Made by a program: the position numbers and the translations under genes. This document shows, piece by piece, positions 26,948 to 35,465 of a DNA stretch of 64,000 nucleotides. How positions within the stretch are numbered: the stretch's first letter is position 1; each line of letters opens with the position of its first letter. The notes under the pieces are model-generated. The model was given only the letters and a program-made list of their open reading frames with translations, searched no databases and was not told the origin of the DNA. Origin of the DNA: Aliirhizobium wenxiniae (GTDB lineage: Bacteria; Pseudomonadota; Alphaproteobacteria; Rhizobiales; Rhizobiaceae); the NCBI RefSeq assembly GCF_019511445.1, contig NZ_JAEUAN010000002.1:186001-250000 (forward strand), read 5' to 3'.

Positions 26948-27865
26948 CTACCAGGCCACGATTTCCTGCCGATAGCGCGCAACCTCTTCCATCAGCCATG
27001 CCCGAAAGGCGACAACCGGCGGAAAGCTCGCCTTCGCCTGAGGTGCGACCACGTAATAGGCACTGGGACTGACTACCTGATGCGGAAATGCCTCCACCAA
27101 CTGCCCGCCCGCCAACTCCGTGTCGATCAGGAAGAGCGGCATCAGCCCGACACCCAGACCGGCAATACACGCCTGCGTCACGCTGCCGAACTGTTCGAAG
27201 CGCATACCCTCGCTCATGCTGCCGGCAATCCGCAGGCTTTCGAACCAGTGCTTCCAGCCGCCCGGCCGCGACGCCATATGCAGAAGCGGCAGCCGCAGCA
27301 GATCCTGCGCAGTCTCGACGGGATGAGAGCTGAGAAATGCAGGCGAGCAGACCGGCGCCACCATCTCGTCCATCAGAAAAGTGCATTCCGCACCCGGCCA
27401 CTCCGGTTGCCCGACATGGATCGCCATATCGATGCCGTCCCGATCGAAGTCGAACACCCCGATACGGGTCGCGAAGTTGAGAGTGATCTCCGGATGCCGA
27501 GCAACAAAGCCGGGAATGCGCGGCATCAGCCAGCGCGTGCCGAATGTCGGCAGGATCGCCAGATTGAGCTGGTCACTATGCCGTTTGGTCATGGCATGCA
27601 GCGATGCCGAGCGGATCTGCGACAGCGCCCCGGCAATCGCTTTGGCAAAATCCGCCCCCGCAGATGTCAACACGACGCCACGGCTGGTTCGGTCGAAAAG
27701 CAGCACGCCAAGCTGCTCTTCCAGCCCGGAAACCTGCCGACTTATCGCCCCTTGCGTCAACGACAGCTCATCTGCCGCCAGCGAAAAACTGCCGAGCCGC
27801 GCAACGGAATCGAAGGCGGCAAGCGCCGAGGTAGAAGGCAGGAGTTTTCGCGATAATTCTTTCAT
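26948..27865 (-). CDS. LysR family regulator (GcvA-like), divergent from gcdH
   Basis: Transcription regulator of 305 residues. The helix-turn-helix runs ALAAFDSVARLGSFSLAADE then LSLTQGAISRQVSGLEEQLG, with FDRTSRGVVLTSAG closing the wing. The rest is a LysR substrate-binding domain of the GcvA subgroup (LNLAILPTFGTRWLMPRIP). It is transcribed away from glutaryl-CoA dehydrogenase across a 131-bp gap, the usual layout for a LysR regulator and its target. The effector is not visible. Confidence 0.92.
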   Translation of the reverse strand: MKELSRKLLPSTSALAAFDSVARLGSFSLAADELSLTQGAISRQVSGLEEQLGVLLFDRTSRGVVLTSAGADFAKAIAGALSQIRSASLHAMTKRHSDQLNLAILPTFGTRWLMPRIPGFVARHPEITLNFATRIGVFDFDRDGIDMAIHVGQPEWPGAECTFLMDEMVAPVCSPAFLSSHPVETAQDLLRLPLLHMASRPGGWKHWFESLRIAGSMSEGMRFEQFGSVTQACIAGLGVGLMPLFLIDTELAGGQLVEAFPHQVVSPSAYYVVAPQAKASFPPVVAFRAWLMEEVARYRQEIVAW

Positions 27866-27996
27866 GGCCTATTACTAACCCTCATGGCCGATTGAGTAAA
27901 CGGACCTTGCGACAAACGACCACAGGACGATAATCTGTTCGGGAAATTGCTTGGCGATTGAGACACCCGTCCCGCCTAAAAACATCGGAGATCCCC

Positions 27997-29172
27997 TTGG
28001 CCTTTATCTGGAACGACCCCTTCCTCATCGAAGATCAGCTGACCGAAGAGGAGCGCATGATCCGCGATGCGGCAGCAGCCTTCGCCAAGTCGGAACTCCT
28101 GCCGCGGGTCGAGGAGGCCTATCTCGAGGAAAAGACCGATGCCGGCCTGTTCAAGCTGATGGGTCAGACGGGCCTTCTCGGCGTCACGCTGCCGGAAGAA
28201 TATGGCGCGGCCAACGCTTCCTACGTCGCCTACGGCCTCGTCGCCCGCGAGATCGAACGGATCGATAGTGGCTACCGCTCGATGATGAGCGTCCAGTCTT
28301 CGCTGGTCATCTATCCGATCTTCGCCTACGGCTCCGACGAGCAGAAGAAAAAATACCTGCCCGGCCTCGTCTCCGGCGAACTGATCGGCTGTTTCGGCCT
28401 GACCGAGCCGGATGCCGGCTCCGATCCCGGCGGCATGAAGACCCGCGCAGAAAAGATCGAAGGCGGTTATCGCCTGCGCGGCTCGAAGATGTGGATCTCT
28501 AACGCACCGATTGCCGACGTCTTCGTCGTCTGGGCAAAATCGGAAGCTCATAACAATGAAATCCGCGGCTTCGTGCTGGAAAAGGGCATGAAGGGCCTTT
28601 CCGCCCCCAAGATCGGTGGAAAGCTGTCGCTGCGCGCCTCGATCACCGGCGAGATCGTCATGGACGGCGTCGAAGTCGGCGAAGACGCGCTCCTGCCCAA
28701 CGTTTCCGGCCTCAAAGGCCCCTTCGGCTGCCTCAACCGCGCCCGCTACGGCATTTCCTGGGGCGTCATGGGAGCTGCCGAAGACTGCTGGTTCCGCGCC
28801 CGCCAATACGGTCTTGACCGCAAGCAGTTCGGCAAGCCGCTCGCCGGTATGCAGCTCTACCAGAAGAAGCTCGCCGACATGCAGACCGAGATCACCCTTG
28901 GTCTTCAGGCATCGCTCCGCGTCGGCCAGCTGATGGACCAGCACCGGATGGCGCCGGAAATGATCTCCATCGTCAAGCGCAACAATTGCGGCAAGGCGCT
29001 GGATATCGCCCGTCAGGCCCGCGACATGCACGGCGGCAACGGCATCCAAGTCGAATACCACGTCATGCGCCATTCGCAGAACCTGGAAACGGTCAACACC
29101 TACGAAGGCACCCACGACGTCCACGCCCTCATCCTCGGCCGCGCACAGACGGGCATCCAGGCGTTCTTCTGA
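27997..29172 (+). CDS. gcdH: Glutaryl-CoA dehydrogenase
   Basis: FAD-dependent acyl-CoA dehydrogenase of 391 residues that oxidises and decarboxylates glutaryl-CoA to crotonyl-CoA in lysine/tryptophan breakdown. Start is TTG at 27997, with GGAG six bases upstream; it opens [20 protein letters not shown], the usual GcdH N-terminus. [19 protein letters not shown] and [16 protein letters not shown] are the acyl-CoA dehydrogenase signature 1 region. [33 protein letters not shown] and [16 protein letters not shown] [13 protein letters not shown], with the catalytic Glu, complete the family. Divergent LysR regulator upstream. Confidence 0.95.
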   Translation: MAFIWNDPFLIEDQLTEEERMIRDAAAAFAKSELLPRVEEAYLEEKTDAGLFKLMGQTGLLGVTLPEEYGAANASYVAYGLVAREIERIDSGYRSMMSVQSSLVIYPIFAYGSDEQKKKYLPGLVSGELIGCFGLTEPDAGSDPGGMKTRAEKIEGGYRLRGSKMWISNAPIADVFVVWAKSEAHNNEIRGFVLEKGMKGLSAPKIGGKLSLRASITGEIVMDGVEVGEDALLPNVSGLKGPFGCLNRARYGISWGVMGAAEDCWFRARQYGLDRKQFGKPLAGMQLYQKKLADMQTEITLGLQASLRVGQLMDQHRMAPEMISIVKRNNCGKALDIARQARDMHGGNGIQVEYHVMRHSQNLETVNTYEGTHDVHALILGRAQTGIQAFF

Positions 29173-29214
29173 GAACGGAAGAGACAACAGAAAAGCGGTT
29201 CACCCCCAATCTGG

Positions 29215-29237
29215 CCCGGCGCGTAATACGCGCCGGG
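29215..29237 (+). terminator. GC-rich hairpin after gcdH
   Basis: A perfect 10-bp stem, CCCGGCGCGT with ACGCGCCGGG, over an AAT loop. No T-run follows, so it is a stability or weak termination element. It touches the possible GTG start at 29237. Confidence 0.5.
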
Positions 29238-29929
29238 TGACCGACGTCACCACACGTCATGCCCCGCCTGACGGAAAAACAACCATAGAAACAGAGACTT
29301 CGTTTCAGCCGCCCAACACTGCCCGAAATTCAGTTTTTCTAAACACCGCCCTCGATATGCCTTTGGCGCATATGCTGAGGGGTATCTTGATGTACGCTAT
29401 ACTGAAGTGGATATTTGTCGGAAGCCTTCCGAAGGCCTTCCGAGGAGAATGGGCCAATTTAAGCCTTCTCGACAAATGGGAAATCGGCGTGAAAATTTGC
29501 GGAGCCGCCGGATTGATCACGGTGGCCGCCTCTCCGGAACTCGAAATCCTGACCGAGATCAGGAACCGGCTAGGGCCTGAGGTCCAGAAATTCGACACCG
29601 TATATGTCAGCAAGGCGGCACGCGAAGGTGACGCGATCGCGATCAATCTCAGGAAGGTGCGCACGGAAGAACCGCTGCAGTACCAGTTGTGGATGTGCGC
29701 GGGCCAGGAAAACCGGCAGATGATCTTCTTCGGCGAGGGATTTCTTGGGAGAGAGGAAGCCGAGAACACGCTTCGTGTGTCGATAGCGGACACGCCGTCG
29801 CAACTCCTCCTGAAGATCAGCGGCAGCGATCTTGAATATGTCCGGCACGAGGAATGGGACCTCTATCGTGCCGTCAAGGAAAGCGACACCAAGGTCATTC
29901 AGGGCGACGTGAATTGTGGGGAAGCATGA
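29237..29929 (+). CDS. Unrecognised membrane-anchored protein
   Basis: Not recognised. The listed reading starts with GTG at 29237 and gives 230 residues, but the first 40 are Thr/Pro-rich and the GTG sits in a hairpin; Met41 (29357, MPLAHMLRG) is an alternative. A hydrophobic segment, ILMYAILKWIFVG (about 50-62), and a second, weaker one, KICGAAGLITVAAS (about 86-99), are followed by a soluble domain with DTVYVSKAAREGDAIAINLR and a charged C-terminus. Base composition is less GC-rich than the neighbouring genes. Its stop overlaps the start of the thioredoxin-like gene, so the two probably act together. Confidence 0.6.
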   Translation: MTDVTTRHAPPDGKTTIETETSFQPPNTARNSVFLNTALDMPLAHMLRGILMYAILKWIFVGSLPKAFRGEWANLSLLDKWEIGVKICGAAGLITVAASPELEILTEIRNRLGPEVQKFDTVYVSKAAREGDAIAINLRKVRTEEPLQYQLWMCAGQENRQMIFFGEGFLGREEAENTLRVSIADTPSQLLLKISGSDLEYVRHEEWDLYRAVKESDTKVIQGDVNCGEA

Positions 29930-30756
29930 TGTTGATTAGCAAGCGAACATTTCTCAAGGGCATTGCAACCGGTGCGATGGCAGGGGCGGCAAGCCCGTCA
30001 TTGGCACAGAGCCTGTGCTCAGTCTGGGACAAGACCGTTCTCTGGGACCTCCGCAATGCGCTATGGGGAACATCCGGCCAAAACGAGAAAAGCGTCTACC
30101 TCTTAGGCGCGCCGTGGTGCCCCTTCTCCCGTCAGGCCGTCAGGGATTACCTGTCGGGTAACATGCCCTTCCAGTTGCGGTTCGTGCCGATCGACACAGT
30201 GCAGATGAGACATAAGGCGCAGCAGGCCGATATCGTCTTGAACAACGAACAAGGTCTGATCCGCACGTTTATGGAAAAGGACACGAAGGTCCCGTCGATC
30301 AATCCCGAGATGCAGAAACTCATCAGCGATGCCAATTTCATCGCACTCAACGGGTTTCAGCAACGAATGAGCAACATAGCATCGCCAACCTTCATCTATG
30401 AGACCTCTCGCGGTGGAGCAAGTGTAGTAGGGCACAAGCCGTGGGCACAATTCACCTCGGACCTGCAGCCCCTCGGCCATGAAGCCACCGATTTTTCCAC
30501 CCGATTGGAAAACATACTGGCGCAAACACGCAAACTCGGCCGCCCGGCAGAAGCGAAGACCATCTATCGCACGGCGGTACACGCTTTGCCCGACGCAGGC
30601 TCCCCGTCCTCCGGTTGCGTGAGCTACACGACGTTCAAGGCCGTTGCCGAACTTCGCCAAAACGATATCGACTGGGTCAAGGTTCAGGCGCTCCTGTCGA
30701 ACGAAAAAGAGCCGATCTATGGTTATGTCGATCGTCGGGACATAGAGTTCACCTGA
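29929..30756 (+). CDS. Exported thioredoxin-fold protein with CPFS motif
   Basis: Protein of 275 residues. Two adjacent ATGs occur (29926 and 29929); the second is better spaced from GGGGA at 29918-29922. The N-terminus, SKRTFLKGIATGAMAGAAS, resembles a Tat signal with KR instead of RR, cleaved near LAQS. YLLGAPWCPFSRQAVRDY supplies a thioredoxin-like CPFS site, where the second Cys of CxxC is Ser. A further Cys lies in the C-terminal part (SSGCVSYTTF). This points to a periplasmic thiol or disulfide protein with a one-Cys active site, function unknown. It is coupled to the preceding unrecognised membrane protein. Confidence 0.65.
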   Translation: MLISKRTFLKGIATGAMAGAASPSLAQSLCSVWDKTVLWDLRNALWGTSGQNEKSVYLLGAPWCPFSRQAVRDYLSGNMPFQLRFVPIDTVQMRHKAQQADIVLNNEQGLIRTFMEKDTKVPSINPEMQKLISDANFIALNGFQQRMSNIASPTFIYETSRGGASVVGHKPWAQFTSDLQPLGHEATDFSTRLENILAQTRKLGRPAEAKTIYRTAVHALPDAGSPSSGCVSYTTFKAVAELRQNDIDWVKVQALLSNEKEPIYGYVDRRDIEFT

Positions 30757-30776
30757 AGAGAGTTCGCCTGAGGCAG

Positions 30777-30796
30777 GCCGCGCAAAACTGCGCGGC
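30777..30796. terminator. Hairpin between convergent genes
   Basis: GCCGCGC (30777-30783) pairs with GCGCGGC (30790-30796) over AAAACT. It lies between the thioredoxin-like gene and the oppositely oriented acetyltransferase; T-runs are weak on both sides. Confidence 0.4.
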
Positions 30797-30850
30797 ACCT
30801 TTGCGCGCCACCGCCAACACTCCGGCTCGGCCGCTCTGCGAGCGCAACCT

Positions 30851-32029
30851 TTAAGCGCTCGGCTCGATCTGGGCGCCGGCCGACCCGCTTCGGCCTTTCA
30901 GCACCGGCCGCCACTTCATCAGACGCCGGATCGCCGCGCGCTGCTCCGCATTTGAGATTGCGTGTACCGTTCGATAGAAGCAATAGGACAGGTAGTCAGG
31001 CAGCAGAACCGCCGCCCCCTTCACGGTCAGTGGCATCCGATACTGAATTCGGACCGTCTGCGCATTCGACCACCGCTCCTTGTAGTCCATGCGCAGGATC
31101 CGCATATCGAAATCCAGACCACGCTCAAAACACCAGCGCACCGCATCCTCGATGATCAGCATGCCCGGAGAATATCGCGAATAATCCGGATCGAAACTGG
31201 TTGTCAGCAACTCGACACGGGTCCGATCGATCATCGTCAGGAAGGCAGCAATCGGCTTGCCATCCAGCGTCAGGCGGAAAAGCCCCACACGCCCGAACTC
31301 GCCGCGCTTCATCGAGGCCGCCACGAAAAACGCACGCGCCTCCTCCTTGCCCAGCCACGGGCAGGACTTGTCCATGCGCTGCAGCCAGCGCCGCTTTTCC
31401 CCGATCACCCAATCGATCGTCTCGACCGAGCTCGCATAATCCTCAGGCAGCTCGAAGCTCAATTCACCGAGCTTCTGGAGCCTCTTGCGCCCCTGTTTCA
31501 GGTTCGTGCGAAACTTGGACGAATAGGTCTGCATCAGGTCGTCGAAACTCTCGATGCCGCGCCGCTCGATCATATAGCTGTCCAGCGGGTTCGGAATATT
31601 GAAGACCCCGACCTTTTCCAGCACCCGCCGGGCGGCACCGTCATGCTGAACAAACGGAACCTCGATAATATCGGCTAAAGGCTTGAGAAGCGCTACGAGT
31701 TCGCTGCAGATATAGACCGGATCCATGTCCGGCGCGATCAACGGATCACCGTATTCCTCGTGCATGCCGCAACCCAGTGGCTCGAGACGGCTTGCAAAGC
31801 CAAGCCTGTTCCGCTGGAACGGCCAGACGGCGACAAGCCGCGAACCCGACCAAACGGTCGCGCAGAACAACCGGTCACCTGCGCAGGCATCCCTGGTTTG
31901 CCATCCGAGCTTCGCCCATTCGAAAGTTTGCGTGTAGTGATAGGTTGCAACCGATCGCGCGAGACTGTTCCAATCACTTTCAAGCCGAGCAAAATCTTCT
32001 ACGCAGTCCAACAGAATTGGCCGCAGCAT
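30851..32029 (-). CDS. BcsL/CelD-type GNAT acetyltransferase
   Basis: Protein of 392 residues, cytoplasmic. The N-terminal part (LESDWNSLARSVATYHYTQT then FEWAKLGWQ) is typical of the CelD/BcsL family. The Acetyltransf_6 domain spans about 175-320, with SKFRTNLKQGRKRLQKLGEL, LFRLTLDGKPIAAFLTMID and YSRYSPGMLIIEDAVRWCFE. Relatives act in polysaccharide modification or cellulose synthesis in rhizobia, but no polysaccharide genes adjoin it here. GGGAGGAATAA precedes the ATG. A strongly AT-rich stretch lies upstream. Confidence 0.85.
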   Translation of the reverse strand: MLRPILLDCVEDFARLESDWNSLARSVATYHYTQTFEWAKLGWQTRDACAGDRLFCATVWSGSRLVAVWPFQRNRLGFASRLEPLGCGMHEEYGDPLIAPDMDPVYICSELVALLKPLADIIEVPFVQHDGAARRVLEKVGVFNIPNPLDSYMIERRGIESFDDLMQTYSSKFRTNLKQGRKRLQKLGELSFELPEDYASSVETIDWVIGEKRRWLQRMDKSCPWLGKEEARAFFVAASMKRGEFGRVGLFRLTLDGKPIAAFLTMIDRTRVELLTTSFDPDYSRYSPGMLIIEDAVRWCFERGLDFDMRILRMDYKERWSNAQTVRIQYRMPLTVKGAAVLLPDYLSYCFYRTVHAISNAEQRAAIRRLMKWRPVLKGRSGSAGAQIEPSA

Positions 32030-32302
32030 TTATTCCTCCCAAGACATTCAGCTTGAAATGAATACAGATCAGCTGAATTTTATATTTTTGAAATAAACTA
32101 ATGAACATAAAATACATGTCAATATGAAATGATCTTTACTTTAGAAAAAAATATTTTACGAAATAACGACGAGAGTCAGGCGGATTTCGAAATATAAATA
32201 TAAATTTCTTCTTTATCGACAAAATACACTCGAGGAGAATGAAGAATAATGGCAGCCGCAGCGCCCTCACTGTGACCGCGGCGGCGTGGATAGGCCGAAA
32301 CA
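32030..32302. other. AT-rich intergenic region without a gene
   Basis: About 32050-32235 is far richer in A+T than the rest of the window, with runs such as GAAAAAAATATTTT-like stretches and ATATAAATATAAATTTC. It lies upstream of the acetyltransferase start and downstream of the chemoreceptor terminator. No ribosome site with a credible reading frame was found; a promoter or a nucleoid-protein (H-NS/MucR-type) binding region is possible. Confidence 0.4.
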
Positions 32303-32342
32303 AATAGAAAAAAGGGCCCGGTCGCATCGCGTCCGGGCCCTT
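32303..32342 (-). terminator. Intrinsic terminator of the chemoreceptor gene
   Basis: On the minus strand AAGGGCCCGG pairs with CCGGGCCCTT (32342-32333 and 32321-32312), followed by TTTTCTATTT. Confidence 0.88.
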
Positions 32343-32362
32343 CCTGATTACGTGGCGAAAGC

Positions 32363-34288
32363 CTAGAATTCCTGCCACTGCCCCTTCGACACATCGATGG
32401 CGGCATTGCCCGAAAATGCCGTGGCGATCTTGCGTCCGAGGTCACGTGCGGGAGATGCGACCGGCTTTTCATAAGCCCTTGCCACGGAAACATGCGCCGC
32501 ACCGCCGAGCCTGAACTGCGTGAGAAGCTGATTGAGCGAGGCGACTTCCTTTGCAAGCCCATGGCTGGCAGCAGTGGATTCCTCCACCATCGCTGCGTTC
32601 TTCTGGGTATCCTGATCCATCTGGTTGACGGCCGTATTGATCTGCTGCAGCCCGGACGACTGCTCGTGAGCGGATTCCACGATCGCGCTGACGTGGCGGT
32701 TGATCTCCTGCACTTCAGCCACGATGACCTGCAGAGCATTGCCCGTTTCACCCACGAGATGCACGCCGTCCTGCACCTGCTGGTTCGACGTATCGATCAG
32801 CAGCTTGATTTCCTTGGCAGCGCTTGCGGACCGCTGGGCGAGTTCACGCACTTCCTGGGCCACAACCGCAAAGCCCTTGCCGGCTTCACCGGCCCGCGCC
32901 GCCTCGACACCGGCATTGAGAGCAAGAAGATTAGTCTGGAAGGCAATCTCGTCGATCACCCCGATAATACTGCTGATCTCGTTTGCCGAATTGGCGATCT
33001 GCTCCATGGCCGAAACCGCCTTGCGCACGACATCGCCGGATTGTTCTGCACCGGCTTTTGCCCGGCTGACGATTTCGCCGGCTTCCTGCGCACGCCGGGT
33101 CGAGTCCTTCACAGTCGTGGTGATCTGTTCCAGCGCGGCGGCGGTTTCCTCAACGGCCGCAGCCTGCTGTTCGGTGCGCTTTGCCAGATCGTCGGCAGCA
33201 GCCTTGATTTCATTGGCGCCGGCATCGATGCCGCGGGCATTCTGCGAAACTTGCACAAGCGCCGCCTGCAACTTCTCCGCCGAATTGTTGAAGTCGCCGC
33301 GAACCGTGTCGAGGTTCTGTGCAAACGGCTCGACAATCCGATAGGCCACGTCGCCATCGGCCAGTTTGGAGAGGCCGGTCGCAATGCTGTCGACGGCAAA
33401 CTGCACATCGGCGGCCTCCTTCGCCTTCTGCCTGTCGCGCTCGATCCGCTCCTGCTCGCTCAGCGAACGGCTTTCTTCCGTTTCCCGCTCAAGCCGGATA
33501 CGGTCGATCGCGCCCTGACGGAAGACCTCCACGGCGCGCGCCATTTCGCCCACTTCATCCCTGCGGTCCATGCCGACGATCTGAGAGGCGGAATCACCGG
33601 AGGCAAGCGATAGCATCCGCTCTCGCAGGCGCACGATCGGCGTAGTAATGCCACGGGACGTCACAAAGAGGGCGCCCGCGATGACCGCCAGAAACAGCGC
33701 CACGACAGCAACAAGCGTGGAGACGATCGTGCCGTTATTGTCATCGGTCAGCACTTGGCTCTGACTTTCGACTTCCTTCATTCTCTCCAGAAGGAAGCCC
33801 ACGAGATCATCGCTCAACGGTACGAACAGGGCATCTGCCTTCACGAGCGCAGCCTTGGCCTGCACCCGGTCTCCGGAATCGGCCAAGGCAATTGCCTCAT
33901 CCGTCTGCGCCATCACGGCGCGCGCCCTCGTCAGGAAGACATCGAACTGCTGGCGATATTGCGGAAGCAGGTTGCTCGCCGCCGTAAGCTGATTCAGCAC
34001 GAAATCCTTGGTGGCCAGATAGTCCTTCTGGGCAAAGGCATACATCGGATGCTCGTGCTCATAGGAATTGATCTGGTAGGCCGTATAGGCCAGCCCCGCC
34101 AGATTGCGATTTGCACGCGCCAGCTCGAGCGTTGCCCGGTTATCCTTGCTGATGAACTCGAAATAGGTCTCGTCAGAGGATTTGAACTGCCCCGAGATGA
34201 AGGCTACGGCCCCGAGGCCGGCCGCGCAGATCACGAGAACAATCGTAAGAATTTTCGTTCGAATTCCGGTCTTTTCCAAAATCGTCAT
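32363..34288 (-). CDS. Methyl-accepting chemotaxis protein
   Basis: Inner-membrane chemoreceptor of 641 residues. TM1 covers about 13-33, a periplasmic helical sensor domain of about 150 residues follows, TM2 lies around 190-212. HAMP follows (RGITTPIVRLRERMLSLASG), with a second HAMP-like stretch around 300-330 (SKLADGDVAYRIVEPF). The cytoplasmic tip is highly conserved, with DEIAFQTNLLALNAGVEAAR and GKGFAVVAQEVRELAQRS. The C-terminus GQWQEF resembles the aromatic tether used to recruit CheR/CheB. No che genes are near, so this is a satellite receptor. The ligand is unknown. Confidence 0.95.
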   Translation of the reverse strand: MTILEKTGIRTKILTIVLVICAAGLGAVAFISGQFKSSDETYFEFISKDNRATLELARANRNLAGLAYTAYQINSYEHEHPMYAFAQKDYLATKDFVLNQLTAASNLLPQYRQQFDVFLTRARAVMAQTDEAIALADSGDRVQAKAALVKADALFVPLSDDLVGFLLERMKEVESQSQVLTDDNNGTIVSTLVAVVALFLAVIAGALFVTSRGITTPIVRLRERMLSLASGDSASQIVGMDRRDEVGEMARAVEVFRQGAIDRIRLERETEESRSLSEQERIERDRQKAKEAADVQFAVDSIATGLSKLADGDVAYRIVEPFAQNLDTVRGDFNNSAEKLQAALVQVSQNARGIDAGANEIKAAADDLAKRTEQQAAAVEETAAALEQITTTVKDSTRRAQEAGEIVSRAKAGAEQSGDVVRKAVSAMEQIANSANEISSIIGVIDEIAFQTNLLALNAGVEAARAGEAGKGFAVVAQEVRELAQRSASAAKEIKLLIDTSNQQVQDGVHLVGETGNALQVIVAEVQEINRHVSAIVESAHEQSSGLQQINTAVNQMDQDTQKNAAMVEESTAASHGLAKEVASLNQLLTQFRLGGAAHVSVARAYEKPVASPARDLGRKIATAFSGNAAIDVSKGQWQEF

Positions 34289-34705
34289 TTGTCATCCACA
34301 AGAGAGAAACCGTGTCGTTCCCGTGCAGCAGGCCATAAAGGCCACGCCGACAGAGCACGCATTCACCCAATCATTGGGAAGAGAAAGACACGCAATAGGT
34401 GTATTCAACAACCACACGGCAACGAGGCAAGACACCTCGATCCGCGGGAAACCGTCGTGAGATACATATGTTTCTCGCGAATAAACAAACCGTTACGAAA
34501 TTAGTTGGATCGCTGATTATTTTTTGCAGCGCAACATATGCGACTACCGATCACATATCACACGTTGTAATGCGGCTGAAATCGAGCGCTCTTCGCGAAA
34601 GCTATCGCGCCGCTAATCGTCATTGGCCAAGATCGAGCCTTGGGTATATCAGTGCGGTGCAGTTCGAAAGAGCGACAGCCACCGATAGGAAAGACCTCGA
34701 AAAAC
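34289..34705. other. 417-bp AT-rich intergenic region
   Basis: It separates the minus-strand chemoreceptor from the plus-strand XRE-cupin gene and so carries both promoters. The stretch 34490-34600 is AT-rich and contains CACATATCACACGTTGT-like and CATATG repeats that might be regulator sites. No exact EcfG promoter was seen. An 84-codon frame from 34468 overlaps the next gene and is not accepted. Confidence 0.4.
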
Positions 34706-35302
34706 ATGCACGCCACGGATGACGCGGAAAAAACCGCCAGCCAGAACGATGCGCAAGGCGAGTTCGATGTCGGCGACCGTCTTCGCCTCGTGCGGCAGAG
34801 CTACGGCCTGTCGCAACGCGCCCTTGCGGTAAAGGCCGGCGTCACCCATTCGCTCGTGTCGCTGATCGAAAAGAACAAGGTCAGCCCCTCCGTCGCATCG
34901 CTGAAGAAGATTCTGGAGGCGATCAATTACCCGCTCACCGATTTCTTCGCCCTGGCGCTTCCGCCCGTCGACCAGATTTTCTATCGTGCCGACGAACTGA
35001 CACCTTTGTCGAAAGGCCCGCTGACGTTGCTTCAGGTCGGCGATGCGAAATCCCACAGCGTCCAGATTTTCCACGAATTCTATGAACCTGGCGCCGATAC
35101 CGGCGACACCATGCTGGCCCATGAGGCGGAAGAAGGCGGCGTCATCGTCGCTGGCGAATTGGAAGTAACCGTCGGCAGTCAGACCCGAATCCTGAAACGC
35201 GGCGATGCCTATCTCTTCAACAGCCGCCTGCCGCATCGCTACCGCAATGTCGGCACGGAGCGCTGCGAAGTGGTCAGCGCGGTTACCCCGCCCTATCTCT
35301 AG
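34706..35302 (+). CDS. XRE-cupin transcription regulator (PuuR-like)
   Basis: Regulator of 198 residues from MHATDDAEK. Helix-turn-helix: RLRLVRQSYGLSQRALAVKA then GVTHSLVSLIEKNKVSPSVA (about 25-65). A cupin_2 domain follows, with LAHEAEEGGVIVAGELEVTV and GDAYLFNSRLPHRYRN. This two-domain layout is that of PuuR and related regulators of polyamine or amino-acid use. The next gene on the same strand, after 163 bp, is an aldehyde dehydrogenase of the succinate-semialdehyde type, so regulation of that gene is plausible. An earlier in-frame start is rejected because it lacks a ribosome site. Confidence 0.9.
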   Translation: MHATDDAEKTASQNDAQGEFDVGDRLRLVRQSYGLSQRALAVKAGVTHSLVSLIEKNKVSPSVASLKKILEAINYPLTDFFALALPPVDQIFYRADELTPLSKGPLTLLQVGDAKSHSVQIFHEFYEPGADTGDTMLAHEAEEGGVIVAGELEVTVGSQTRILKRGDAYLFNSRLPHRYRNVGTERCEVVSAVTPPYL

Positions 35303-35465
35303 GCTTCGTCCCATCCCTTAATCCGATTAGTATGACTTTTTTGACAATAGCGAAGTTGATTGTCAGCGGCGTTTGTCCTAACTCAGGCACCGGAACCTTC
35401 CGCCCTCCTTCTGCCCGCGGCACCCGGCCGCGCGACCTGACGTTTCAAAACGAAAGTGGACCCCC

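Noticed and set aside
29215..29237. Attachment site or transposon end
   Set aside because: It is a simple perfect hairpin with no matching copy at the other side of the unrecognised gene pair.
34468..34722. 84-codon frame with a signal-like N-terminus (MFLANKQTVTKLVGSLIIFC)
   Set aside because: No ribosome site, overlaps the XRE-cupin start, and the rest has no recognisable composition of an exported protein; it may be chance in AT-rich DNA.
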